Below, piece by piece: positions 1 to 8,318 of a stretch of 55,170 nt of DNA. The translations under genes were made by a program, and so were the position numbers. The notes under the pieces were generated by a model. The model ran no database searches, was not told the DNA's origin, and saw nothing but the letters and a program-made list of their open reading frames with translations. Positions within the stretch are counted from its first letter, which is position 1; the number at the start of each line of letters is the position of its first letter. The stretch spans positions 1 to 55,170 of the forward strand of contig JBLHLC010000029.1 in NCBI GenBank assembly GCA_047619685.1, written 5' to 3'. This stretch comes from JABDJZ01 sp047619685 (lineage in GTDB: Bacteria; Bacteroidota; Rhodothermia; Rhodothermales; UBA10348).

Positions 1-162
1 ACATCATGGTGCACAATAAGTTAACCGTTTACGGACGGGAACTAGTCTGGTGAGCGTGGCGCCCCCTTTCAGAGCGTGATGGATTGCTCACGCACTCTGT
101 GGGGGAATTCCCGACGCGAATTTGGATTTTGATCCTGCCGGGTGTTCCCGATATTCCAGCCC

Positions 163-792
163 ATGCGCGTTCCGTGTCTTCTCACCCTGCTCCTGCTTTT
201 TGCTGGCCTCACATCCGTCAAGGCTCAGCAGACACGCCTGTACGTCAACTCCGGTGTGACTTTCACAACCGGCCCGGGAGACGTGGTGGACTGGTGGGGG
301 CGGGCCCCTGCATTCGAAGTTGCGGTTGGAAGGCGTATCAAGGACAGGCTCGAGATCACCGCGGGTATTTGGCGAACGAACCTACCCATCAGCAAAGACA
401 AACTGCTTCTTGCAGGCGGCGATATCAGGATTTCCGGTGGCGATTTTTCGGTGACGAGTTTCCAACTGGGAATCCGGCTCGAACTGGAGCGGGGAACGTG
501 GTTTCGCCCGTATCTCCATGCAGGTGCGGGACTGCACATGATTTCGGTAAAGGAGTTGGCGCTGGTGGCCCAAAACCCCCAGGATGTCTGTGGGGAAGCC
601 AGTTGCAACCTCACCTTTGCCCCCGCCGAGCGTCCAGACGAGACGGCCCCGGGTTTGCGGCTGGGCGCAGGTATTGCCTACTACCTCACCGATTCCATCT
701 GGCTGTACGCGGAGCCGACTTACCATCTCATCTTCTCCGAGGAGCGCATCGGCCTCCTTCCCCTGAAACTGGGGCTCGCCTGGGCGCTCTGA
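163..792 (+). CDS. Outer-membrane beta-barrel protein, function unknown
   Basis: This is a secreted protein of about 209 residues. The ATG at 163 begins a clean signal peptide (Met-Arg, a Leu-rich core, then Val-Lys-Ala-Gln near residue 22). An in-frame GTG at 142 would only add seven residues before the signal, so I prefer 163. The mature part alternates polar and hydrophobic residues in short strands and ends on a hydrophobic/aromatic strand, as small outer-membrane barrels do. I recognise no specific family. The next gene, a DUF5916 protein, follows 13 bp downstream on the same strand, so the two are probably co-transcribed. No typical Shine-Dalgarno is visible, which is common in Bacteroidota. 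Barrel assignment is by composition only. Confidence 0.7.
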   Translation: MRVPCLLTLLLLFAGLTSVKAQQTRLYVNSGVTFTTGPGDVVDWWGRAPAFEVAVGRRIKDRLEITAGIWRTNLPISKDKLLLAGGDIRISGGDFSVTSFQLGIRLELERGTWFRPYLHAGAGLHMISVKELALVAQNPQDVCGEASCNLTFAPAERPDETAPGLRLGAGIAYYLTDSIWLYAEPTYHLIFSEERIGLLPLKLGLAWAL

Positions 793-805
793 CAGGCGCC
801 CGTAT

Positions 806-3016
806 ATGAAATACCGCATGCGCGTCTTATTTGTTGTCGTCCTGCTCGTCCTGAATTCCCAGGAAGTCGGCGCTCAGGCCCAGGACGATAGCCCGAGGCC
901 GGTCCTGGTGGCCATGCCCATGACAGGGGGCCCCGTTCTGGACGGAGCCGTCATCGGTGACCCGTTCTGGGACACCGTTCCCGGTGATGGCGCCTTCTCC
1001 CAGACCCAGCCAGATGCCGGTCAAGCGGTTTCTGAACGCACGGAGATCCGGATTGCGTTCAACGCGGATACCTTGTTCGTGGCCGCTGTCCTCTATGATC
1101 GCGAGCGTGGCGGCATCATCACCTCGGATGCTCGACGCGATGCTTCGCTGGATGACACAGACAGCTTTCGGTTCATCCTGGATACTTATCGCGACGGGCA
1201 AAACGGGTTCGTGTTCGGCACGAGTCCCTCGGGGCTGGAATACGATGCGCAGGTTTCCAAAGAGGGGCAGGGCGGTTTTGGCAATGGACGTCAGCAAGGT
1301 GGGAGTGGCGCCGGGTTCAACATCAACTGGGATGGGTCCTGGCATGTGAGCGTGCAGACCGGTGAGTTCGGCTGGAGCGCGGAATTTGCCATTCCGTTCC
1401 GAACGCTGCGTTATCCCGGGGGCGATGTGCAATCCTGGGGACTCAATGCCCAGCGTGTCATTCGCCGGAAGAGCGAGAAGGCGTTCTGGGCGCCGTTGCC
1501 ACGGGCGTGGGATCTCAACAGGGTCAGTGTTGCCGGTGTGCTGGAAGGCGTCCGTGTGCCTCGCCTCAGAAACGTCACGGTGACACCGTACCTGCTTGGT
1601 CGCGGGTCGAAGGACTATCAGATACCATCTTCGGATCGAGAGTTGGATTTTGGCGGGGATCTGAAGTACGGGATCACGCCCAGTTTGACGCTGGATGCTT
1701 CCTACAACACAGACTTCGCACAGGTCGAGGTTGACGAGCAGCAGGTTAATCTGGACAGATTCAGCCTGTTCTTTCCCGAAAAAAGGCCCTTCTTCCTGGA
1801 AAATGCCGGCCTCTTCGCCGTGGGCGAGCCCTCTGAGGTAGAGCTGTTCTTCAGCCGGCGCATTGGAATCCATGAAGGCACTCCGGTCCCGATTGTCGGA
1901 GGGTTGAGGCTCTCGGGACAGGTTGGAGAGACGCGCGTTGGTCTGCTGAGCATGCAGACCGGATCGGTTGACGGGCTGATCCACTCCAACAACTTCTCTG
2001 TTGTCAGGCTTCAGCGCGAGCTCAGGAATCGCTCCTCCGTGGGCGTCCTGGTCACAAGCCGGGAAGGAGTTGGAAGGGATGCGCCGGGGAACGACTTCAA
2101 CCGCTTGGCATCCGTGGATGGGCGCCTCGGGATTGGTCGTTTCGGCATGCTGCAGGGCTTTGTGGCACGTACGGAGTCGCCCGGGAGCGAGACCGACTCA
2201 TGGGCCGGCAACGTGGAAGCAAACTACCAGGACGAGGCCTGGCGATTCATCGCCACGTACACCCGCGTCGGGGTGGATTTTAATCCGGAGCTCGGATTCC
2301 TGAGAAGGAGTGCCTACCAGAAGATCATGCTGCTGGCGTTCAAGGCCATCCGGCCCGAGTCGTTTCTGAATATCTATGAAATGAGGCCGCACATAAGTTA
2401 TAGGGGATATTGGGGCCTCGACAGTTTCCATGAAACCGGATTCCTGCACATAGACAGTCATTGGGAGTGGCCCGGCGGGCACGAGGTCCACACCGGCGTC
2501 AACTTCACCAAGGAAGGCGTTCGCGAGAGCTTCGACATTAAGGATGGCTTCGTGGTCCCGGCGGGCACCTACGACCATCAGGAGGCGCAGATAGTCGCCT
2601 TCACGAACCAGAGTCGGGGAGTGAGCCTCAACTCGAGAACGACGATTGGCGGCTTCTTTGGGGGCGACCGCGTTTCGTTCAACCCATCGGTCCGCGTCCG
2701 GCGTGGGGACACCTTCACGACAGAATTCGGCGTCAGCTACAACCGAATAAATCTCCCCGCAGGCAGCTTCACGACCAACCTGTATACCGCGCGCGTTTCA
2801 TATTCGTTTACGCCAAGGCTGTATCTGCAATCCCTTTTGCAATACAGCGATCAGGCGGAAATATGGTCTGCGAATCTCCGATTGGGCCTTCTGAATGATG
2901 CCAACACCGGTCTTTTCGTCGTGCTGAACCAGACCAGCGACCTGGACGGGGCCCTGGATGAGGCACTCCGGCGCGGCATAACGGTGAAGTACTCTCGCCT
3001 TCTTGACGTCTACTAG
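806..3016 (+). CDS. DUF5916 protein with N-terminal CBM9-like domain
   Basis: The product is 736 residues with a signal peptide (about 1-24, ending Val-Gly-Ala-Gln). Residues about 35-240 resemble the carbohydrate-binding module family 9-like fold, with the typical start (VLDGAVIGDPFW) and a strand pattern around IAFNADTLFVAAVLYD. The rest matches the DUF5916 family, including the motif FPEKRPFFLENAGLF near residue 330 and a strand-rich C-terminal half that looks like an outer-membrane barrel. The family is common in Bacteroidota and Gemmatimonadota and has no firmly assigned reaction. It follows the small barrel gene by 13 bp. It ends face to face with the FKBP gene, and a short palindrome covers both stop codons. 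Family call is from memory of motifs. Confidence 0.85.
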   Translation: MKYRMRVLFVVVLLVLNSQEVGAQAQDDSPRPVLVAMPMTGGPVLDGAVIGDPFWDTVPGDGAFSQTQPDAGQAVSERTEIRIAFNADTLFVAAVLYDRERGGIITSDARRDASLDDTDSFRFILDTYRDGQNGFVFGTSPSGLEYDAQVSKEGQGGFGNGRQQGGSGAGFNINWDGSWHVSVQTGEFGWSAEFAIPFRTLRYPGGDVQSWGLNAQRVIRRKSEKAFWAPLPRAWDLNRVSVAGVLEGVRVPRLRNVTVTPYLLGRGSKDYQIPSSDRELDFGGDLKYGITPSLTLDASYNTDFAQVEVDEQQVNLDRFSLFFPEKRPFFLENAGLFAVGEPSEVELFFSRRIGIHEGTPVPIVGGLRLSGQVGETRVGLLSMQTGSVDGLIHSNNFSVVRLQRELRNRSSVGVLVTSREGVGRDAPGNDFNRLASVDGRLGIGRFGMLQGFVARTESPGSETDSWAGNVEANYQDEAWRFIATYTRVGVDFNPELGFLRRSAYQKIMLLAFKAIRPESFLNIYEMRPHISYRGYWGLDSFHETGFLHIDSHWEWPGGHEVHTGVNFTKEGVRESFDIKDGFVVPAGTYDHQEAQIVAFTNQSRGVSLNSRTTIGGFFGGDRVSFNPSVRVRRGDTFTTEFGVSYNRINLPAGSFTTNLYTARVSYSFTPRLYLQSLLQYSDQAEIWSANLRLGLLNDANTGLFVVLNQTSDLDGALDEALRRGITVKYSRLLDVY

Positions 3017-3027
3017 GAACTCCTAGT
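3012..3027. repeat. Short palindrome covering two convergent stop codons
   Basis: ACTAGGA (3012-3018) is the exact reverse complement of TCCTAGT (3021-3027), with two bases between them. It contains the TAG stop of the DUF5916 gene (3014-3016) and, on the other strand, the TAG stop of the FKBP gene (3025-3023). The centre is too short for a good RNA hairpin and there is no T-run, so it is not a convincing terminator. It may simply be two facing stop codons. Confidence 0.6.
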
Positions 3028-3763
3028 CTTCCACCTTGACCATTTCCACCCGAAACTTGAGCGTGGAATAGGCGGGGATGGAGGAGCGACCGGCTGCGCC
3101 GTACGCCAGATGGGGAGGGATAATCAGGTTCCGAATTCCGCCTTCCCGCATTCCAACCAGCCCCTGGTCCCAACCCGCGATGACGGTGCCGACTCCAAGC
3201 GTGAAAACGATCGGCTGGCCGGAAAGCTCGCTTGAGTCAAAAACCTGCCCGTCTACGAACGTCCCCGTGTACCCCACGGCAACGAGTTTTCCATTGTCTG
3301 CCACGAGGCCTGTACCCTCGACAACGTCCTCCACCTCCACCTCCACGAGGATGTCCAGGACGGTCACGTCGTAGATCAGCGTAGCATTGGGGGGGATGGG
3401 ACACGTGCCGTCAGTCAGGCATCGGCCCTGACTCCCAAATGCCAAATGTGGAGGAATCGTCAGGCGGCGCGTTCCTCCTACCAGCATCCCGTCCAGTCCC
3501 TCCAACCAGCCTTCAAGCACCTGGCCCGTCACCATAGTGAAATACCATGGGGTGCCCCGTTCATCTGTGGAGTCGAATTGAGTGCCGTTCTGGAGCTGGC
3601 CCGTGTAGAGCACTTTTAACGTTTGCCCGGGTCCGACTCTTTCGCCATCTCCGGGAGTCACGTCAACGATGAGGAGTTCTCCTTGCGGGTCAGAGTTCGC
3701 CGAGTCGCAGCCAGTCCAAACGAGGCAAAAACCAACAAGAGTAAGTATCGAAAGCGCGCGCAT
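3023..3763 (-). CDS. Lipoprotein with two FKBP-type peptidyl-prolyl isomerase domains
   Basis: This 246-residue protein should catalyse cis-trans isomerisation of prolyl bonds outside the cytoplasm. It begins with a lipoprotein signal whose lipobox ends VWTGC (Cys19). Two FKBP domains follow in tandem, about residues 35-136 and 142-246. Each carries the family landmarks: VLYTGQL..G..FDS with GTRRLTIPPHLAFGS in the first, and VGYTGTFVDGQVFDSS with GGIRNLIIPPHLAYG in the second. The first domain has a small insertion containing two cysteines (CLTDGTC), which could form a disulfide. Tandem FKBP lipoproteins are known folding factors of the periplasm. The gene is monocistronic and converges on the DUF5916 gene. 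The ATG at 3763 directly precedes the signal peptide, so the start is secure. Confidence 0.93.
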   Translation of the reverse strand: MRALSILTLVGFCLVWTGCDSANSDPQGELLIVDVTPGDGERVGPGQTLKVLYTGQLQNGTQFDSTDERGTPWYFTMVTGQVLEGWLEGLDGMLVGGTRRLTIPPHLAFGSQGRCLTDGTCPIPPNATLIYDVTVLDILVEVEVEDVVEGTGLVADNGKLVAVGYTGTFVDGQVFDSSELSGQPIVFTLGVGTVIAGWDQGLVGMREGGIRNLIIPPHLAYGAAGRSSIPAYSTLKFRVEMVKVED

Positions 3764-3868
3764 GGTATGCCCTTGAAGTGTGATAACGCGGCCGCAGGCT
3801 GCCGCCGAAAGTCCGGCATTTACGCGTCCGGACCACCTGGGTTCGGCGAATCGGGGCGGGCTTAACGT

Positions 3869-3902
3869 GATCCGGCCGCCAGCAACGCCGAACGGCCGGA
3901 TC
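3869..3902. repeat. 10-bp inverted repeat downstream of mdh
   Basis: GATCCGGCCG (3869-3878) pairs perfectly with CGGCCGGATC (3893-3902) around a 14-nt loop. It lies 25 bp past the mdh stop on the mdh strand. The only T-run, seven T on that strand, comes directly after the mdh stop and before the hairpin, so this is not a classical intrinsic terminator. It could stabilise the mdh 3' end. Confidence 0.5.
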
Positions 3903-3926
3903 AGGACTCTGGACTAACCAAAAAAA

Positions 3927-4859
3927 TCAGGACGCCTGAAGGCGCGCCAGGTCGGCAACGCTGGAGCGGACATGTGCTGCGGACTGGTCCAGCAGCGCCT
4001 GCTCGTCGGCCGTGAGTTCGACTTCGATGATCTCTTCCACGCCATTCCGGCCCAACCGGACGGGGGCGCCCATGAAGATGCCTTCATGCCCGTATTGACC
4101 CGTCAGCCAAACGGCGCACGGCAGCACACGGCCGGAATCGCGGACAATGGCTTCGACCATCTGGGCCGCAGCTGCACCGGGGGCGTACCACGCCGAGGTG
4201 CCCATGAGTTTCACAATCTCACCGCCGCCGTACTTGGTCCGGTCAACGATGGCGTCGATTTTTTCCTTCGACAACAGCTGCGGAAGCGGGATGCCACCGA
4301 CGGTTGTGTAGGTCGGTAACGGCACCATGGTGTCGCCGTGACCACCCATCAGAAGAGCCTGAATGTCTCTTACGGACACGCCCAGTTCCATGGAAAGGAA
4401 TGCGCGGTAGCGGGCGGTGTCCAGAACACCGGCCTGGCCGATGATTCTGTGGCTTGGGAAACCACTCGTCATGTAGGCCACATAACTCATCACGTCCAGC
4501 GGGTTCGAGACGACAATGATGATTGCGTTCGGGCTGTGAGCCACGAACTGCTCCGTCACAGACTTGACGATGGACGCGTTTTTGGCCAGAAGGTCGTCCC
4601 GGCTCATCCCGGGCTTGCGGGCAAGGCCAGCGGTGATCACACAGATATCGGAACCCGCCGTGTCTGCGTAATCATTGGTCCCCACGACTCTTGTGTCGAA
4701 GAGGTGGATAGGCGCGGACTCCTGCATGTCGAGGGCCTTGCCCTGGGGGAGTCCGTCCACGATGTCGATGAGGACAACCTCAGCAACAATGTCCATGCGG
4801 GCGACACATTCTGCGGCGGTTGCACCAACGTTTCCGGCGCCGACTACGGTGACTTTCAT
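3927..4859 (-). CDS. mdh: Malate dehydrogenase (NAD-dependent, LDH-like type)
   Basis: This 310-residue enzyme interconverts malate and oxaloacetate with NAD in the TCA cycle. The N-terminal Rossmann motif is GAGNVG (7-12), and Asp32 at the end of the second strand fits NAD rather than NADP preference. The substrate loop ARKPGMSRDDLL supplies Arg81 and Arg87. Asn119 sits in VVSNPLD, and Asp147 and Arg150 in LDTARYR. The catalytic His174 is in GGHGDTMVP. The loop arginine pattern is that of malate rather than lactate dehydrogenase. Length is normal for the tetrameric bacterial family. The gene is transcribed alone, with a long upstream spacer shared with a divergent histidine kinase gene. Confidence 0.97.
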   Translation of the reverse strand: MKVTVVGAGNVGATAAECVARMDIVAEVVLIDIVDGLPQGKALDMQESAPIHLFDTRVVGTNDYADTAGSDICVITAGLARKPGMSRDDLLAKNASIVKSVTEQFVAHSPNAIIIVVSNPLDVMSYVAYMTSGFPSHRIIGQAGVLDTARYRAFLSMELGVSVRDIQALLMGGHGDTMVPLPTYTTVGGIPLPQLLSKEKIDAIVDRTKYGGGEIVKLMGTSAWYAPGAAAAQMVEAIVRDSGRVLPCAVWLTGQYGHEGIFMGAPVRLGRNGVEEIIEVELTADEQALLDQSAAHVRSSVADLARLQAS

Positions 4860-5180
4860 AGCTGCTCTGGCAATATCTAGGTTTTAAGGCGGAGGGTTGG
4901 CCTGCGAAGAGGCCGAGCGATCCAGGGAATCTCCGACAAGCAAGATTGGAAGCGAAGCATCGAGAGGCTGCCAATATTGTGCAAATAGCTGGGCCGAGTG
5001 CCAGATTTCAAATGAGGCAAAACTAGCCGCAGACAGGCAGGATGCGCCGCGCCAGAGGGGCCAAAAGCACACGCGACGAGCCTCAAGGGGCGATGTACGC
5101 CGATTGAACATGTCGGCACAGGCTTTGGAAGGCCCTTGGCAGACCGGACCTCCTCCATACCTGTAGTTGCAAGCCACTCA
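4860..5180. other. Divergent intergenic region between mdh and a histidine kinase
   Basis: This 321-bp stretch separates two divergently transcribed genes and must hold both promoters. It is less GC-rich in patches (for example around 4970-4985 and 5010-5030) than the flanking genes. I see no tRNA, long inverted repeat or convincing small gene. Several open frames cross it on the minus strand, but their translations are rich in Arg, Pro and Cys with no recognisable order, so I treat them as chance. Confidence 0.5.
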
Positions 5181-6437
5181 ATGACCGCCAAATCCCGAAT
5201 TCGCCTTTGGATCGCGGGCCTAGCCGTTGCCCTCACTGTCGTAGCCGTTCAGGGGGCAGCCGACATGGCATCCCTCGTAGGCCAACGTCAGGTGATGACC
5301 GCCGCAAGCTCCGACCTGGCAGCGCTCTCCCGATTTGACGCCCGAATTGCGGCGAGCAATGGACAGCGTCTTGAGCCAACTGACCCATCCTGGGCCGCAT
5401 GGTCTGTGATGGCGGGCCCCGCCAGTGAGGCCGTTGATCGCGCCCGCTCCTGGCTGGATCGAATCGATCACGTGGCTTTGGGAGCAAATGGGCAGGAACG
5501 GACCAATGACCTTCGGTGGTACGTCCGCAAATCTGCCGCCGAGTTGAGATCTGCAGCGGCCACCACATCGCACGGCATGGCCGGCTCTTGGGAGCACCTT
5601 GCCCGGGGCTTGTTGCTTTCCTACATCCTGGTCTTCGCCGGCGCGGCCGGTGTGTATGTGCTTGGAATTATCCCAACGGCGGGCATCACCGTGGTCACCA
5701 CACGCATGGCGCAGAAGCGGGAAGCCCGTCTTGCCGAGCTTCCTGGCTTGCAGCTGGCACACGTCAAACACGAACTGCGCACACCTTTGACAGTGATTCT
5801 GGCGTATGCAGCCGAACTCGAGTCCGCACTGGAGGGGGAATCCAAGGAGTTTGCCTCCACTATCCGCGACAGCGCGAATCGCCTGCATGACACGATCAGC
5901 GAACTGCTGACGTACGCAGAATTGACTGACGAGCGCACCTCGTTGACCTCCGAGCCTGTCGAAGTGCACGCCGTGGTCGAGCGGGTCATCGCTCGCATGC
6001 GTCCGCTGGCCTTCGAGAAAAGGCTCAGCTTTGTCTACCGTGCCACCAAGGCCGAGGCATGGGTTGACACGAATCCAGACGCCCTGGAGACGGCGATGGG
6101 ACACCTGGTCGAGAACGCCCTCAAGTTTACCGAAGCCGGTTCGGTCGTTGTCTCCGTCGAGTCTGAGAACGAGCGCGTCCGCGTGTCAGTCGAAGACACC
6201 GGCAAGGGTTTCGACGAATCGCGTCTGGGAGAATTGGCGGGTCCATTTCGTCAGGGTTCCAGTGGAGACGCCAGACTGCACGAAGGAGTCGGCCTTGGGC
6301 TCACCATTGCCCGGCGTGTGGCCGAGTCCAGCGGCGGTCGGTTGACCGCCTCCAGCCTGGAAGACGTGGGCAGCCGGTTCACGATCACCTTGCCAAGATT
6401 GGCCAAGGGCGAGAGGGAACTGCAGCGCGCCGCCTAG
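5181..6437 (+). CDS. Membrane sensor histidine kinase (orphan)
   Basis: The product is 418 residues. It should autophosphorylate and pass phosphate to a response regulator that is not encoded nearby. A first membrane helix (about 10-26) and a second (about 143-168) bracket an extracytoplasmic sensor domain of about 115 residues that I do not recognise. The phospho-acceptor is His197 in HVKHELRTPL. The ATPase part shows the N box (HLVENALKFT), G1 box (EDTGKGF) and G2 box (GVGLGLTI). There is no HAMP or PAS domain. The ATG at 5181 sits right before the first membrane helix. An upstream TTG frame adds only unlikely residues. Having no partner regulator nearby is unusual but not rare in Bacteroidota. 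Confidence 0.92.
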   Translation: MTAKSRIRLWIAGLAVALTVVAVQGAADMASLVGQRQVMTAASSDLAALSRFDARIAASNGQRLEPTDPSWAAWSVMAGPASEAVDRARSWLDRIDHVALGANGQERTNDLRWYVRKSAAELRSAAATTSHGMAGSWEHLARGLLLSYILVFAGAAGVYVLGIIPTAGITVVTTRMAQKREARLAELPGLQLAHVKHELRTPLTVILAYAAELESALEGESKEFASTIRDSANRLHDTISELLTYAELTDERTSLTSEPVEVHAVVERVIARMRPLAFEKRLSFVYRATKAEAWVDTNPDALETAMGHLVENALKFTEAGSVVVSVESENERVRVSVEDTGKGFDESRLGELAGPFRQGSSGDARLHEGVGLGLTIARRVAESSGGRLTASSLEDVGSRFTITLPRLAKGERELQRAA

Positions 6438-6540
6438 GCGGTTGTCGAACCACGGGGTGGCTCAAGGTTTGGGGCGAAGGGCCCCTGCGACATCACGGTG
6501 ACACAGGTTTGTGGTATGCTCTGGCAAGACGCGGTACCAC

Positions 6541-8178
6541 ATGGCTCTCGCAGAGCAGACTTTCGTTGTTGTTGACACAGAGACCACCGGTACTGATCCG
6601 GTGGACGACCGCATCATTGAGATCGGCGCTGTCAGGATCGTGTCGGGAGAGATTGTCGATCAGTTTGAGCAGTTGATCGACCCGGAGCGACCCGTTCCAC
6701 GTTCGATCACAAGATTGACCGGGATTTCCAATGCCATGGTTTCCGGCAAGCCGACGGCAGGCCCCGCCATCGAGTCATTCCTGCGCTGGGTTGGCGATGC
6801 CCCTCTGGTAGCACACAACGCCGGTTTTGACCAGCGCTTCCTTGCCCTGGAGGCTTTGAGGACCTCGTCTGGCACCTTTGATGGTCCTTTCCTCTGCACG
6901 CTGAAGCTGGCGCGGAGGTTGCTTCCAGGGCTCCCTTCAAAAGGACTGGACTCGCTGCAGAAATTCTACGGACTCTCCATAGCCCGCAGGCACCGGGCCA
7001 TGGATGACGCGGATCTGACGGCCAAGGTGCTCATCCGCCTCATGCCCCACGCGGAGTCCGCAGGCGCTAAAAATCTGGAGTCACTCCGTAAGCTCCAGGG
7101 GGGCAACTACGCCACAAGCGGTGCCGTCAGCAAGCGGCTGGAGAAACTCCGGACGGGGAAGATCGCCCAAGCACCCTGCGTCCCGGGCGTGTACCGCTTC
7201 GTGGACGGGAAAGGGAAACTTCTGTATGTGGGCAAGGCCAGGTCGCTGAGAGAGCGTCTGAGGCAATACGTCGTTGCGGTCGAGGCTCATCCCCCGCGCA
7301 CCAGACGCATGATTGCCCAGGTCCACGACGTGAGCTGGGAGGTCTTTCCCACAGAGTTGCAGGCCATGCTGCATGAATCCCGGACGATCAAGTCGGAGCT
7401 ACCGCCGCACAACCGCGCGCAGCGGACGTATCGGCGAAGACCCTTCTTGAGATTGCTGGAAGGACAGGTAACCTTGAAGACGGTGATTCGGCGCGACGAA
7501 GCTGAGTATTTCGGTCCTCTCTCCAATTCGATACTGGCGAAGGTGATTGCCGAGATCATGGACGCCTGCTTTGCCGTACGCTACACGAATCGCCCCGGGG
7601 TCCGGACCCCTCTGGACAGAGAACGACGACAGCATGCGCTCCGGGCGGCGGGGTGGCTGAAGGAGGCCACGGTGGATCCGGGCGATATGCACGGCTTTCT
7701 GGGCGGGGCGGTGGCCGCGATTTCCGCCAGACTGGACGAGGCCATGAGTATGGCTTCAACGGATTACGATTTCGAGGCCGCGGGGACTATTCGGGACTGG
7801 AAGGAGATGATTCAATCCAGATCACGCAGGGGCGGAAAACTTGCGGCACGAGTCTTCGACCAGGACACGGTCCTTGTATCGAATGCGCCGGGTCGGTCAC
7901 CCGAGTTGACCGCGCTGCGAGACGGGATCCCGGTCGCATTCTCCGACTCGCTGGAAGACTTGCCCGAGATTATTCAGCGGGCCTCGCAGTGGGTGCCGCC
8001 GACCCACATCGGAGAGGCGGAGGCCGAGGACGCACACGTGGTGGCGCACTGGTCGCATCTGCACCGGTATCACCTTTCGGCCGTGGAAAGGAGGCCGGGT
8101 GAGGCCGACGGAGACTTCGCCGAGAGAATCCGCCAGACCCTGTCCGACTACCTCACGAAGGACTTGGCTTCGGCGTAG
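6541..8178 (+). CDS. DEDDh exonuclease fused to UvrC-like GIY-YIG nuclease
   Basis: This 545-residue protein joins a DnaQ-like 3'-5' exonuclease (about 1-175) to a UvrC/Cho-like GIY-YIG endonuclease. The exonuclease motifs are DTETTG (Asp12, Glu14), HNAGFDQRF (Asp97) and HRAMDDA (His151, Asp156). The GIY-YIG part begins at GVY (216-218) and YVG (229-231), followed by the family's basic helix and the EL..ML.ES..IK...P..N stretch. A UVR-like motif (YDFEAAGTIRDW) lies near residues 405-420. The UvrC RNase H-like C-terminal nuclease and HhH domains are absent, as in Cho. DnaQ-Cho fusions are known in other bacteria and are thought to act in DNA repair. The ATG at 6541 is preferred over an in-frame GTG ten codons upstream. 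Confidence 0.92.
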   Translation: MALAEQTFVVVDTETTGTDPVDDRIIEIGAVRIVSGEIVDQFEQLIDPERPVPRSITRLTGISNAMVSGKPTAGPAIESFLRWVGDAPLVAHNAGFDQRFLALEALRTSSGTFDGPFLCTLKLARRLLPGLPSKGLDSLQKFYGLSIARRHRAMDDADLTAKVLIRLMPHAESAGAKNLESLRKLQGGNYATSGAVSKRLEKLRTGKIAQAPCVPGVYRFVDGKGKLLYVGKARSLRERLRQYVVAVEAHPPRTRRMIAQVHDVSWEVFPTELQAMLHESRTIKSELPPHNRAQRTYRRRPFLRLLEGQVTLKTVIRRDEAEYFGPLSNSILAKVIAEIMDACFAVRYTNRPGVRTPLDRERRQHALRAAGWLKEATVDPGDMHGFLGGAVAAISARLDEAMSMASTDYDFEAAGTIRDWKEMIQSRSRRGGKLAARVFDQDTVLVSNAPGRSPELTALRDGIPVAFSDSLEDLPEIIQRASQWVPPTHIGEAEAEDAHVVAHWSHLHRYHLSAVERRPGEADGDFAERIRQTLSDYLTKDLASA

Positions 8179-8318
8179 TCTCCGTAAGAAAAGGCCACAC
8201 GCTCCTGTCCCTGTCGCCGTCGCCGTATTTCGCGTCTACTTGGATAAAAACTCTCGCCAGATAGGAGACAAGCGCGTCAAATCATGGTTGAATATCAGAC
8301 ACGCACTACCTCAGGTCC

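Noticed and set aside
4877..5236. Possible small gene on the minus strand in the mdh-kinase spacer
   Set aside because: The translation is rich in Arg, Pro, Cys and Leu with no motif, and it overlaps the start of the kinase gene.
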